Assembly: GCA_021018815.1 (NCBI GenBank)
Contig: JAITYX010000003.1
Span: 4,884,501 to 4,948,500, forward strand
Length of the DNA: 64,000 bases
Reading direction: 5' to 3'
From: Talinum fruticosum
Taxonomy: Eukaryota; Streptophyta; Magnoliopsida; Caryophyllales; Talinaceae
Program-made: the position numbers and the translations under genes
Notes under the pieces: generated by a model
The model's input: the letters and a program-made list of their open reading frames with translations, nothing else
Told to the model about the DNA's origin: nothing
Database searches by the model: none
In this document: one piece after another, positions 21,019 through 32,857 of the stretch
Position numbering within the stretch: the stretch's first letter is position 1
How the letters are laid out: the number at the start of each line of letters is the position of its first letter

Positions 21019-22611
21019 GAAGACTCGGACATCTGCTCAATACCTTTCCGAGTTGCATAAAAGGAATCAGGTATAACAATCTTGTACTTATAGAGTTTTG
21101 ATTCCAAGGCATTCTCTCGCATCTTAGAAACTTTTCCGAGCTATATGGTATCTTCTTTAAGTGATATAGCTTTTACTTCGTGTATTTCTTGCTTATCCTT
21201 GAGTGACTTAGAAAACCGATGTGCTTATCTCACTCGGTTCCGAGTCCCTCATCTCTCGAACTTATCGCATGTTGAATAGACTAGTATTTCGACTTTTCTC
21301 ACTCGGATCCGACTTCGATTATAAGCTCTATTCTGTTATAGTCGGTAATTTTAGTCCTGTTTCATGCTTAGTCTATATCAAGTTATTTCACTCGATATTC
21401 GTCATATAACTTGATTCCTCTCTTGGACTAAGTTAGATGGAATTTTGAGCTACATGGTTATTAGACTCGAAAAACTCTATTTCGTTTCGACTCGGATAAT
21501 TAGTTGATTAATTATCATAATTATTTTATTATCTCGTGTCTAATCTTGGACCAAAGTATTTTATACTTTGAGAACCAAAATTGATTTACTTTTGTAGGTT
21601 ATTCAAACGAGGATACACTTTTCAAAGTACAAAAGTAACTTGGCTTTAAAACGTCAAATCACCAGCGAGACATGGCTTTTCACCTTCTCTCGCTCCAGTC
21701 GCAGAAGATTATGTCGTGGTCGTCTGTTTCCGAATCTGAAAACTGGAACGCTAAGCTTAACGGTGGTTTTCACATTTTCTTTCAAGAAACCGCCAGTGGT
21801 TTTGGGACTTCCAAGAGAGTTAAACCGTTGTCCAACGTTCACATTACAACGAATACTTTCGAGTGACTCGTAAAGCTTCATCAACGGTCTCAAAGAACTC
21901 TCGGTTAGCGAGATGAAGATAACGGCTACTCTGCCCGGTCATTTATAAATAGAAGCCAACTCACAAGACTTGAAGATTGCCGAACATATTGTTAATACAT
22001 GAACTTGAGCAAAGTCTTTGTATTCATTCTCAATCTTCTACTTACAACTCCTACTCGTAATTCATTACTTTCGAGTTGTAAGGTCTTGTACTTAGTTACA
22101 AACACTTTCTTACTTTCTTTGTAAGGTCCCTTGACTAAGTCGTAAGGGTTAACTCAGCTTAGTTGTCCCTAGCTGTAAGGGTTATCTCAGCTAGGAAGTA
22201 CTAGATCGGATAAGGTAATTTCGAGTCTAGGAAAACTTATAAAGAGTTGTCTAAGGGAGCAACTCGGGTTCGGTCAGTTCATGGTATTTTGTGGACTCAA
22301 AATAGTGGATTTGACTTCATGCTTGGATTAGCACGGTCCGTGGTTTTCCGCCTCAGGAGGGTTTCCCGTAATCTCTAAGTGTTATCTTTCCGAGTTCATT
22401 CCGGACTCGAGACAGGTGTTATAGCTCCCGCTTAACTTGCTGATTTATTCGTGATAGCATTTCCGAGTCTAAACTTTTCTGACCTCGCTGATTGACTCGT
22501 AACCCGTCTCTATCTCTTCTTTGGCAAAAGAGCTAAAGTTTTCAGGAAAAACTTCCATCACCCTATTCACCCCCTCTAGGGTGACTCGGACTCTCCCCGA
22601 GCAAACCTTCA
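21019..22611 (+). repeat. Solo Sirevirus LTR nested in the 3' region of element B
   Basis: From GAAGACTCGGACATC (first T apparently lost) to AACCTTCA, about 1593 bp, with TTATAAATAGAAGCC at about 21944-21958. Element B sequence lies on both sides. Flanking pentamers GCTTC (21014-21018) and ACTTC (22612-22616) differ by one base and may be the target duplication. No internal element sequence adjoins it, so it fits an LTR-LTR recombination product. Confidence 0.7.
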
Positions 22612-22865
22612 ACTTCTACTAATTAATGAAAGTTAGTTATTTGTGAGCATATCTTTTCTCGAGTAGAGTTCATACTTCCTCCGGTATATTTTTCTTTATT
22701 GTATAACAAGTATGCTTTGATTACTTCAAGAAGCATGTTCTTAGTTGTATATTATCTAAGCTATTCAATATTCGTTATTATTCTTTCTTGCTCTAATCAA
22801 TACACTATGAAAACTTCAATCTTTGAACTAATTAGTTTCTATCTTAGTATGGAATGTCTTTCATC

Positions 22866-22877
22866 AAAAAGGGGAAA
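22866..22877 (+). other. Polypurine tract of element B
   Basis: AAAAAGGGGAAA directly before the 3' LTR start TGAAGACTC at 22879; preceded by TCTTTCATC as at 6299 and by TTTCAC in element C. Confidence 0.8.
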
Positions 22878-22878
22878 T

Positions 22879-23184
22879 TGAAGACTCAGGTATAACTCTC
22901 TATCTCTTTATAATTTTAATTCTAAGTAATTCTAAGCTTTTAAGAAACTCATATCTAAGTTTTCATTCTTTTCTAACCTACTCAAAAACCATTTTTCAAG
23001 AATAATACTCTTAACCTGGGTTTCGACTCACTTAGAAACAACTCGGAACAATGTCATAAGTAAATAATTTCATAAACACTTTAATTCTGAATACCGACTT
23101 GGCTTTCAAACTTAAAATAAATTACAACTTTAATTCTACTTTCTAAGTGATCATACTTAATGAAATTGTTTACTTGATCAAGTT
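22879..23184 (+). repeat. Truncated 3' LTR of element B
   Basis: TGAAGACTCAGGTATAAC onward matches the start of the element C LTRs for about 300 bp, then switches near TATGAGA to minus-strand Sirevirus integrase. Confidence 0.8.
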
Positions 23185-23960
23185 TATGAGATAAATAACC
23201 TAGAAATATACCTTCATTTGACCGTGCATAAAACTTAGTCAGATGTTCCTTACCATTGTTATGCACATAGCATTTACATCTGAAGGGTTTGAAGTAGGAA
23301 ATGTTGGGCTTCTTTCCCTTGCATAGCTCATAGGGTGTCTTCTTCGTAATAGGTCTAATGAGGCATCCGTTCGATGTGTAATTTGTCTGTGTTGATCGCT
23401 TCGACCTCAAAAATAGTAAGGTAAATCATTTTCAATCATCATTGTCCTTCCTATTTCCTTAAGTGTTCTGTTCTTTCTCTCCACTACTCCATTCCGTTGA
23501 GGTGTTCTTGGTGTTGAGAAGTTGTTGGAGATGCCATTCTTGTCACAAAAGTCTGCAAATTCGTAGTTATCAAACTCCCTTCCATGGTCGGTTCGAATTC
23601 TCTTAATTTGAATGTCGGACTCCACTTGAATTTTCCTGTAGATCTTAGTGAATTCTTTAAAAGCTTCATTTTTATTCTTCAAAAACACACCCGGGTAAAT
23701 CGTGAGTGATCATCAATAATAACCAAGCACTTTAGATGTAGATACGCGTTTTTAAGTGGCTTAAAAGATGATCTTACTCGCTTTCTCTTTGTGCATGCCT
23801 CACATATATTATCTTTCTTAAATGCACAGTTAGGTATGCCTCTAACTAATCCATGAGATGCAAGCTTATTAATGGTATGAATGCTGATATTACCTAGTCT
23901 ACGATACCATGTCCATCAATCATCATTTAAAGATGCTTTTAAACATGATAAATCTTGACT
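23185..23960 (-). pseudogene. Sirevirus D integrase (deleted core)
   Basis: Retains RTDHGREF and GVVERKNRT, the second Asp and the Glu of the catalytic triad (about 23455-23610), and the KKTPYELCKGKKPNISYFKPF to GIFLGY segment (about 23190-23350). The stretch that normally carries the first catalytic Asp (HMDLCGP) and GGKSYVLVIVDD is deleted near 23715-23740, so the enzyme cannot work. Confidence 0.8.
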
Positions 23961-24330
23961 AGAATCGAAAGAGGAACGAACAGTGTATGTGTTACCTAAC
24001 CTCCGACTCGAGAGCTTTGTTTCTTTTGTGACTACATCGAAATGAAGTAGTTGGTCCGAGTGAATCTTACCTCTTAACCTTTGTCACATAACCGAGAAAT
24101 GCTTAGAAGATTGTACTTGAGCCCTTTGACAAAGTAGACTGGATCGACTAAATTGTCTCCTTGACCAATCCATCCAATCCTAACTATCATGCCTTTGCTG
24201 TTGTCTCCAAATGTGACCTTTCCTCCATTCATTTCTTCTAATTCTTAGAAGAGTATTGAGTCCCTAGATATATAGCGTGAGCATCAACTGTCTAAGTACT
24301 AGTGACCCTTTCGTTTCTAAGTGACCTGAA
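23961..24330 (-). pseudogene. Sirevirus D protease region
   Basis: WYLDS then a stop replaces the DSG active site (about 24280-24300). EEMNGGKVTFGDNSKGMIV (about 24190-24245) and a VDPVYFVKGLKYN-like segment follow on the minus strand, then LCDKG. Confidence 0.7.
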
Positions 24331-26107
24331 AAACAGAAACAAACTAACCAAGTAACTATTTTTATTGTGGTCTTTTTATGAGGAAGAGCACTTTTGGAAA
24401 CCCAGATTGGAATAATTTTGGGTTTGGTCCGATTCTGTGTCTTCCTTTTAGATAATTGAGTTTGCGTCTCGTTTCTTTGAAAACCTTTCCTTTTGTAAAC
24501 AAGTTGAGAAGGCTTTTTCATAAAAATAGGTCTAGGCTCAGTCCCTTTTCTTTGTGAATGAAAGGGACAATGCTCAACCTTCCGGAACTTAATAGTTAAA
24601 GAATCGGTTTTGAAAAGATTGTTATAAGAATTATTTCTCTTCAGACATTGTAACCAAGACCTTGTTTTCGAAATGAGACACAGTGAGAGCCAAGTAAAAG
24701 ATCAAGGTTTTTCTGACCTTGTGTGAGTTTCAAAACCAACTCTTGAGACTCATTGAGGTTTTGTTTCGCTTGCTCATTCTTCGTTCCGAGGCACTCGGAC
24801 TCAGTATCATTATCTTGAGCACTACTCTCAAGCCTTTTCAAATTTTGTCTCATATTTTCAAATTCCTTTTTCAAAATGATGCTCCGAGTAGTAAGAGACT
24901 CTAGTTGCTATTTGAATTTAGAAGAATAAAAATTAGACTTTTTTCAAAAGTAAAAATATATGTAGCAAGATCAAGTTTGTAAAACTTGAGGAAATAGTTA
25001 ATTACCTCCCGAGGATCTATTTCCTCAGCATTTGAGCCATCACCTGTCTAACTCGGATCCAACTTTTGAGTGTGATAGTGCCATTAGACACTTTGAGTCC
25101 TCGAAATCATCATTTTCTTCTAAATCATTATCACTCCGGTAGCCACCATAGCCTTTTTGTTCTTTTTGTGCTTCTTTCTCTTTGGACAAAAATCCTTGAC
25201 AATGTGCTCCTTTCGCCACACTCAAAACAGCCAGGGTTCTTAGTTAAAGACAATATTTACCTTTCTTGACTTTCTTGTAGAACTCCTGCTTTGGCTCTTT
25301 ACCACTTTTGTATTTCATCATGTTCTTAAAACCTCGAGCTATTAGTGCCATGGGATCTTCTTTAGAATCGAGAAACTCAGTCTTTGTCATCTGTCTTATG
25401 AGGCCTTGAGTGCAATGTTTCTTTTGGTACTGGCCTCTACTTCCTCTTCTTCTAGGTGCAGCTTATGAGTGAGTAATTTCCCAATGAGCTCATCCGGCTT
25501 TAACCGAGAAAGATCTTAAGCTTCCTCGATTGTTGTCACCTTGGGATCCCATATTCTATTTGGTAGACTTCTCGGAATTTCTCTAACAACGTCTTCGTGA
25601 GAGATCTTTCTCCCAAGAGACTTTAGATTGTTGACAATCTCAGTGAAGTGGATATACATCCGAGTGATTTTCTCATCGGGTTCCATTTTAAATAGCTCGT
25701 ACTTGTGGAGAAATGGACTTATCTTTCCTTGCTTCACTTGATTGGTTCGTTCATAAGTGTTGACCAATGTATCCCATACTTCTTTGGCTATGTCACAAGC
25801 AGACACTCTATTGTTTTCTTCCGAGTTGATAGCACACATCAAATTGTTCATGGCCTTGTAGTTCGTCCTATACTTCTCATTCTCTTAAGTGGTGGACTCG
25901 GACATCACCTTGGCTACGGATCATGTTCCTTCCATCTTCATGGGAGTGAAGTTTCCATGTTGGATGATGTTCCAAATTTCCTCATCATAGTCTTGGATGA
26001 AGCACTCCATCATCTTCTTCTTCCGAGTGTATGAAGTTTGAACCTTTGAACATAGGTGGTCCGGTGAACGATCTTCCTTCATCGAACTCTCCATTGTTTT
26101 GAGCCAT
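24331..26107 (-). pseudogene. Sirevirus D gag
   Basis: Start ATG at 26107-26105 gives MAQNNGEFDEGRSFTG then FKGSNF. The capsid block VWDTLVNTYERTNQVKQGK, FTEIVNNLKSLGRKIS and SLPNRIWDPKVTTIEEA (about 25516-25780) is the best kept of the copies. The knuckle starts correctly as CFECG (about 25220-25235) but shifts frame before the His. Downstream lie the acidic patch, a coiled-coil-like ENMRQNLKRLE region (about 24820-24860) and the basic linker. Confidence 0.85.
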
Positions 26108-26151
26108 CTTATATTTAGACCTTTGGATTGTGAGATCCTTTTGAAAAGTTA

Positions 26152-26163
26152 GGCTCGATAACA
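26152..26163 (-). other. Primer-binding site of element D (one mutation)
   Basis: The minus strand reads TGTTATCGAGCC, two bases inside the LTR end; the third base differs from the usual TGGTATCGAGCC. Confidence 0.8.
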
Positions 26164-26165
26164 AT

Positions 26166-27509
26166 TGAATGTTTGCTCTTGGAGAGGTTAAGTCATCGTA
26201 GAGGGAGGTGAACAAGGTGATGGATGATTTTTGTTAATTAACAAAGTATTCTCGCATAGTAAAGACTTAAAAAGCAATTCTAAGTCTAGATTAAACTCGG
26301 ATATAGATAAAACACAAAAGATACGTGGAAACCCTCATGGGGGCAGAAAACCACGGATAGTGCTTATCCAAGCACCAAGCCAAATCTACTATTTTGAATC
26401 CACAAAATACAAGGACCGACTCCTTACAGAATTACTCCCTTAGATAACTCACTAACAAGTTTTTCCTAGACTTAAAAATTTCCATATCTCGATCTAATAC
26501 TTCCTAATTGAGGTAAGCTTTGCAACTAGGGACAACCGAGCTAAGATAACTCTTACAGACTCAGTCAAATGACTTAATCGGAGAACCGAAAGTGTAGAAG
26601 TGATTACAAGACTTTCTCTTTACAACTTAGAAAGTAAGAACTTAAGAACTAGATTTGTAGGCTAGAAGATTGAATGAGAGTAGATTATATCAAGTTCCAG
26701 TAATCTTCATGTCTTGTACGAAGGCTTCTATTTATACTCGGTAGTGCGGACTAGCCATTGAGATTTGTTCTGGACTTGTGAGCTTCAATAGCCATTATAA
26801 TGGCTAGTTTGAGTTACTCGTAAAAGGAGCCATTGCAAAGTGAACGTTGAACTTTGGTCCTTGGTTTGAAAAGTAGTCCATTCTACCTGGTTGTGACTCG
26901 AAAGTCGAGGTGGAAACAACCATTAGACTCAAAGTTCAAGTTTATCGGATTTGGTAACAAACAACCTTGACACGGTGTCTCGAGCCTTGTCTAGAAGAGG
27001 TGTTTTATGTCTACTGGTGTTTAACGTTAGGAAGCCAGTTGCTTTTACTTTTCAAAATATGATTAAAATATAATCAACCTGCAACATCAAATCAAAGTGG
27101 TACTCAAAGTATAAAAATACTTTGGTCCAAGATTAGGTAAAGATAATAATTAATTCAATATAATTAGGTGCTTAATTATCTTCGGTTTGAAAGAATACAT
27201 AGAATTGAACAAGTAAATAATTTTATTCAATAAACTAACCTAGAAAGAGGAATTAGCGTAATAATTTATTTTCAGCTAAAACATTAAGCCACCGCTCGGA
27301 ATATAAAGTGTTTGTGAAATTATTCACTCATGTCATCTTTCCGAGTTGTGTCCGAGTGGGTCAAAAGTCCGAGTTAAGAGCGTTATACTCAATAGATGGT
27401 TTTTGAGTGGGTCAGAAAAAATTGATAACTTAAAGATGAGCTTCTTAAATGCTTAGAATGACTTAAAATCAAAACCATAGAGAGATAGAGAGTTATACCC
27501 GAGTCTTCA
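26166..27509 (-). repeat. 5' LTR of element D
   Basis: On the minus strand TGAAGACTCGGGTATAAC to AAACATTCA, 1344 bp, with TATAAATAGAAGCC at about 26728-26741 and the perfect palindrome TAGCCATTATAATGGCTA at 26789-26806. Nearly the whole LTR is repeated at 31430-32857 as part of the tandem duplication. Confidence 0.85.
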
Positions 27510-29625
27510 ATGGTCGGTTGGTCGTTTGATCCAGCCTCCAAACTTGTTTTCTTTCAAATTCGACAATTCGTCTTGTATAGCCTCTATCCATTTAGGTTCA
27601 AGTATGGCTTATATTACATTTTTAGGTTCAATTAATAAAATGAATGTAAAAATGCACATAGATTATGCAAAGAAGATCGAGTTTGCACACATGAGTTGAT
27701 ATCCGAGATGATGTTTTCGGGGATGACTAGAAGCATATTTGAAAGCTTTACCCGACCTTTACATTACCAAGTTTGAGTATTTTATGCTTGCTTCTTCAGC
27801 TGGTTGAGTCTTAGTCACTTCCTAAGCTTCAGTTGTCTAAGTTAAGTCTTAAACTGGATTAGTTGTTGCCTGAGTTCTCTTGTTTTCTAACATTCCGAGT
27901 TTAGTTTTAGCTATTTCGTCATCATTTATGCTTAGTTTAAAATCGGAGAAGGTAGATTCGGTTAACCTACCGTTGTCAATCTCATCAAAGATAACGTGAA
28001 CACACTCTTCCACTTTGTTAATCCTTTTCTTAAAAATTAGATAAGCTTTACTATGTAAAAAATAACCAAGGAATATACCTTTGTTTGGGCTTGGATTAAA
28101 CTTAGCTAAGTGATCCGTACCATTATTGCGCACAAAGCACTTACACTCAAAAGACTTGAAGTATGAGATGTTAGGCTTCTTTCCTTTGTATAGGTCATAG
28201 GGTGTTTTCTTCAGGATTGGGTGAATAAGGCAACTATTCAGTGTGTAGTTTGTCGTGTTCATTGCCTCAGCCTGTAAATAGTAAGGTAGATCATTTTCAA
28301 TCATCATAGTCTTTCCTATTTGTTGAAGAGTTATGTTCTTCCTTTTCACTACTCCATTTTGTTGAGGTGTTCTTGGTGTTGAGAAAGTGTGGAAGATACC
28401 ATTTTTATCGTAGAAATCAACAAATTCCGAGTAGTTGAACACCTTTCCATGTTCAGTTCTAACTCTCACAATCGTAGTCTTAGATTCCACTTCAATTTAA
28501 CTCGCAGATTCTAGTGAACTCCCGAAAGCTTCATTTATATTTTTAGAAAACATACATAGGTAAATCTTGAATAATCATTAATAATCATAAGTACATAAGA
28601 TTTACCTCCTAAGCTTTTTATAGGAATTTCCCCACATAAATCCATGTTAACTAATTGAAAAACTTCGAGGTGGAAACAGCTTTTAAGCAGTTTGAATAAA
28701 AATCTAACTTGTTTCCTCTTTGTACATGCATCACAAATTTTATCTTTGTTAAAATCACATCTAGGGAGTCCTCAAACTAGCCCTTGTGAAGATAATTTCT
28801 TAATGGTATGCAGGCTAATATGCCATAACCTACTATGCCATATCCATAATTCATTGTTAATAGAAGCTTTTAAACATGATAAATCCCAAGTTGAATCACT
28901 AAGAGGAGTAATGTAAGTGTTACCTAGCCTAAGACCCGAGAACTTTGTCCGCTTTAAAGTAGCATAAGTTACATAGTAGTTGGTCCGAGTGAATCTTACC
29001 TCCGATCTTTTGTCACACAATTAGGTCATGCTCAAAAGATTGTATTTTAGGCCTTTGACAAGATAAATTGGGTTGACTCAGTTGTCACCATGACCAAGTC
29101 AAGCAATTCTTACAAGCATCCCCTTGCTATTATCTCCAAATGTGACCTTCCCTCCATCCATGTTTTCTTGCTCGTAAAAGAGTCTAGAGTTCCCGACATA
29201 TGTCTAGAACAACCAGAGTGTCATGATATCGCTTGTCTTTCTTGTTAGTTTGAGGTGCCCACAAAATACAAACACACTAACCCTTCTCACTTCCTCTTAA
29301 TAACTTTGTAACTATTCTTACCGAGGTCGGCTTTAGAGGAAGGGCGTTTTGGGATCCCAAATTTGAATGATTTTTGGCTTGGTCTAACTCCGACTCTTCT
29401 TCTTTGGGAACTCGTCTCCTCTTTATGAAAAACTTTCTTCTTGTTAGACATTTGAGGAGACTTCTTTTGATAAATCTTTCCGGGCTTAGTGCCTTTCATC
29501 ATTGGATGTATGGGACCATGTTTAGCCTTTCGTAAATGAATTTTCCTTGAATCATTTTTTAAAAGACTCATGTGCGAGTTATCTAGTGGAGTGAATTTAG
29601 GAGAGTATGGGAATTTTTGAACCAC
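27510..29625 (-). pseudogene. Truncated Sirevirus gag-pol E1 (integrase frame open for 213 codons)
   Basis: Right to left: a gag linker with KHGPIHPMMKGTKPGK (about 29500-29545), protease region (GGKVTFGDNSKGML), integrase, and RT start ending abruptly at the LTR of D. The integrase frame 27849-28490 is the longest uninterrupted ORF in the window. Its first catalytic Asp is kept upstream in another frame (NMDLCG), but the second reads Glu (RTEHGK) and the Glu reads Lys (GVVKRKN), so it is catalytically dead. Upstream gag and LTR are absent. Confidence 0.85.
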
Positions 29626-29987
29626 CGAGATTAACCGAAATTAAAATTAGATTGTGACTCAAACTAAAGGTTCTAATTTTCAAACCGAAATTAACCTCGA
29701 ATTATCATTAATCTTAAAAAAATTAATTACATGATGGAGATTAATTTATGATATCAAAACTCGAACCGAATAATAATAAGATCTTTGAACATCAATAGTT
29801 TTCTTCCAATAGGATAACAAAAATCCAGACTAAAAGAAATTTGACCCAAACAACAGAATTCGAACCGAAACGCACAAAATCAAACCAAAAAACCAAAACC
29901 AAAAAAACTTGAACAAGCATAATCAAAACAGAAGTTAGGAAGAGCCTATGAGCGCAGGATCGATTCGAAACCAAAGGGGATGAGGAA
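29626..29987. other. Unassigned block, copy 1
   Basis: About 360 bp of A-rich sequence between truncated gag and a Tat LTR (GAGATTAACCGAAATTAAAA to AAGGGGATGAGGAA). It is repeated at 34966-35351. I do not recognise it. It could be host DNA into which the Tat element inserted, or part of another element. Confidence 0.4.
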
Positions 29988-31429
29988 TGGTAGACACCGA
30001 AAATTATCGTCTCTTATCTCTTTAATTTTGTATTTTCTGTTGGCCCGATAATGAAAATCTTGAGGTACTATTTCAGGATTTGGATCTCGGACTATGTTTC
30101 ATTGGTGCGAAAGAAGCCGAGTAAACCACAAAGAACCTCAAGCACTAAATAAATAGTTTTTTGCCTTGGGTGGATCCAAAAATCCCCCATTCTTTCTGGA
30201 CGATCCAAGAACCGGGCAAAGCCTTCAGAGATAATGGAGTCTAATGCTGTGTGCCGGGAAATTCCAAGTTTAGAATACGCATTTTACTTTTGTTCAATCG
30301 GACAAGGAGCTGAAGACCTAAAGACAGACTTTAAAACGTTGCATTTCATGATTACGAGCATCAAAGTGCTGTGTTTAAGCTCCACAAAACGATCCACATG
30401 AGAATATAAGCTTTTCCCCTCAAAATGACATCGTGGTCGGCGCCTGCAACCCCATAATTTTAAATGAAATGCAACGTTTTGGCTTGGAGAATCCCTTGGA
30501 AACACACTATGGCACGAAACCATAGACACACCTAGGTGGTCGGCACCGTGAATCGGGTTCTATCCAGCTTCTATCCTTGCTTTATCCGTTTCAATCTTTT
30601 GAGATTCCGGCCCGGTTTATTTGCAACTACTTAAACGACCGGCTGAGTGTAAACCCTAGGTCATTTGTGACCTAGGTCTCTCCCTATAAATAGAGAGCCT
30701 TGGTTCTCATTCCCATACTGGCTTTCTCCTATGTGTAATGCTACGTAAAGTTAACTACAACACTCATACCTAAATGTTACTCTTTCGAAATCAATTTCAA
30801 ACATTCATCTTTTGTCTACTTATCGCCGTTGAATTTGTGCAAACAACTAAAGAGTAGTCAATTATTATGATCTCCAGGCACTTATTCAACTCGATCTTTC
30901 CAACTTCTTACATATTCACCTTTTACATAATCCACAAATACAAGCCCTTTATTTGATTTGTGGCCGTCGCATCAAGAGATCCAGAGTAGAGATTCTTATT
31001 AGCACAGGGAGCAACCTGAGGGAAATCGTTTAGCCTTTAAATGGTTATTTAATTTATATTTTATTTATCGCTTTCCGTATTATGGTTTAAAGATATGTAA
31101 TTGCTTCTTTTAATTCCTCATCGCTCGATATAATTCTTTAATTTTTCGCTTTTGTTTTCTTTCTTTATCACTTTCTTTACCACTTTCTTTAATGTTTTCA
31201 TTTAATTTTGTTTGGTTGCTTTAATTTCATTTAGCATGTTGTTGAATGTTTGTGTTTAGCATATTATTTTATTACACTACTCAAACCATTAATGGCCATC
31301 TTCGGACGGGCGGAATGGAAGGGTTTTTCCTACATTTCGTACCCTTGCCCTCGAATTTGATTCTCGGCTCAAAGACCGATGGACTAAATTTTAGCCTCTT
31401 TTAGTCTTATTTTTCCTATACTAAGATTG
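29988..31429 (+). repeat. Tat LTR, truncated duplicate copy
   Basis: Starts TGGTAGACACCG, has TATAAATAGAGAGCC at 30685-30699, and ends at CTAAGATTG, where the second copy of the Sirevirus LTR begins. The intact copy at 35352 continues for hundreds of bases past this point, so the break is the tandem-duplication junction. Confidence 0.8.
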
Positions 31430-32857
31430 TTTGCTATTTGAGAGGTTAAGTCACCCTAGATGGAGGTGAATAGGGTGATGGATGATTTTTGTTATTTATC
31501 AAAGTATTTTGCATAGTAAAGACTTAGAAAGCAATTCGAGTCTAGATTAAACTCGAAATAGATAAAACACAAAAGATACGTGGAAACCCTCCTAGGACAG
31601 AAAACCACTGGACAGTAATAATCCAAGCACCAAGCCAAATCTATTATTTGAATCCACAAAATACGAGGACTAAATCCTTACAGAATTACTCCCTTAGACA
31701 ATTCACTTACAAGTTTTTCCTAGAGTTAGAAATTCCCTTATCCGATCTAGTACTTCCTAATTGAGGTAACCTTTGCATCTAGGGACAACCGAGCTAAGAT
31801 AACCCTTACAGCCTCGGTCAAGGGACTTAATCGGAGAATTGAAAGTGTAGAAGTGATTACAAGACTTTCTCTTTACAACTCGTAAAGTAAGAACTTCGAA
31901 CTAGAGTTGTAAGCTAGAAGATTGAGTGAGAGTAGATTATATTCAGTTCTAGCAATCTTCAAGTCTTGTAGGAAGACTTCTATTTATACTCAGCAGACAC
32001 GAGTAGCCGTTGAGATTTGTTCTAGACTTGTGAGCTTCAATAGTCGTTGTAACTGGCTAGTATGAGTTACTAAAAAAGGAGTCGTTGCAAAGTGAACGTT
32101 GTGCTTTGGTCCTTGGTTCAAAAAGTAGTCCACTCCACTCGGTTGTGACCGAAATCCGGGATGGAAACAACCATCGGACTCAACGTTCAAGTTTATCGAA
32201 TTTGGTAACAAACAACCCCGACACGATTTCCGAGCCTTGTCTAGAAGAGGTGTTTTTCTATCTCATTGGTATTTAACGGTAGGAACCCAGTTTCTTTTGC
32301 TTTTCAAAATATGATTAAAATAATTTAGTCAACCTCGCAATGTCAAATCAAAGTGGTACTCAAAGTATAAAAATACTTTGGTCCAAGATTAGGTAAAGAT
32401 GATAATTAATTCAATATAATTAGGTGCTTAATTATATTCAGACTTGTAAGAATGGAATCTTCTATGTCTAGTATTCATTAGGTTCAAATTCCATCTTGCG
32501 TCAATTATTTAAATGATCAAGTTATTAAGATTGAATGTTCAGAATTCATAGAATTGAATAAGTAAATAATTTCATTCAATAAATTGACCTAGAAAGAGGA
32601 ATTAACGCAGTAATTTATTTTCAGCTAGAACATTAAGTCACTGCTTAGAATATGAAGTGTTTGTAAAATTATTTACTCATGCCATCTTTCCGAGTTTCGT
32701 CTAAGTAGGTAAGCAGCCCGAGTTAAGAGCGTTATACTCAATAGATGGTTTCTAAGTGGGTCGACAAAATTGAAAACTTCAATATGAGCTTCTTAAATGC
32801 TTAGAATGACTTGAAATCAAAACCATAGAGAGATAGAAAGTTATACCCGAGTCTTCA
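31430..32857 (-). repeat. Sirevirus LTR (minus), duplicated copy of the D LTR
   Basis: Matches 26172-27509 throughout. It lacks the terminal CATTCA and any primer site on its left because the duplication junction cuts it at TTTGCTATTTG. The palindrome seen in the D LTR is decayed here (AGTCGTTGTAACTGGCTAG, 32042-32060). Confidence 0.8.

Larger units (their letters stand above)
9131..23184 (+). mobile_element. Sirevirus element B (plus), interrupted and truncated at both LTRs
   Basis: Partial 5' LTR, primer site, gag, protease, integrase, RT, RNase H, a 3' ORF, polypurine tract and the first 306 bp of the 3' LTR. It carries two insertions: a CACTA transposon in RT (13905-18023) and a Sirevirus solo LTR in the 3' region (21019-22611). 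Removing them leaves about 8.3 kb, close to element C. All coding parts are broken. Confidence 0.9.
23185..27509 (-). mobile_element. Sirevirus element D (minus), 5' half only
   Basis: From right to left: 5' LTR, primer site, gag, protease and integrase up to about the GIFLGY motif, where it is fused tail-to-tail to the truncated 3' LTR of element B. RT, RNase H, ORF3 and 3' LTR are absent. On its right the LTR start abuts truncated Sirevirus RT, so D entered or replaced an older copy. Confidence 0.85.
26172..31429. repeat. Tandem duplication, copy 1 (about 5.26 kb)
   Basis: Contains, left to right, a Sirevirus LTR, truncated Sirevirus gag-pol (E1), an unassigned 360-bp block and the first part of a Tat LTR. 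The same four parts in the same order and orientation recur in 31430-36765. Equivalent points (LTR edge 27509/32857; Tat LTR start 29988/35352) are 5348 and 5364 bp apart. Confidence 0.8.

Noticed and set aside
27849..28490. 213-codon integrase ORF as a functional gene
   Set aside because: Two of the three catalytic residues are replaced and the rest of the element is truncated.
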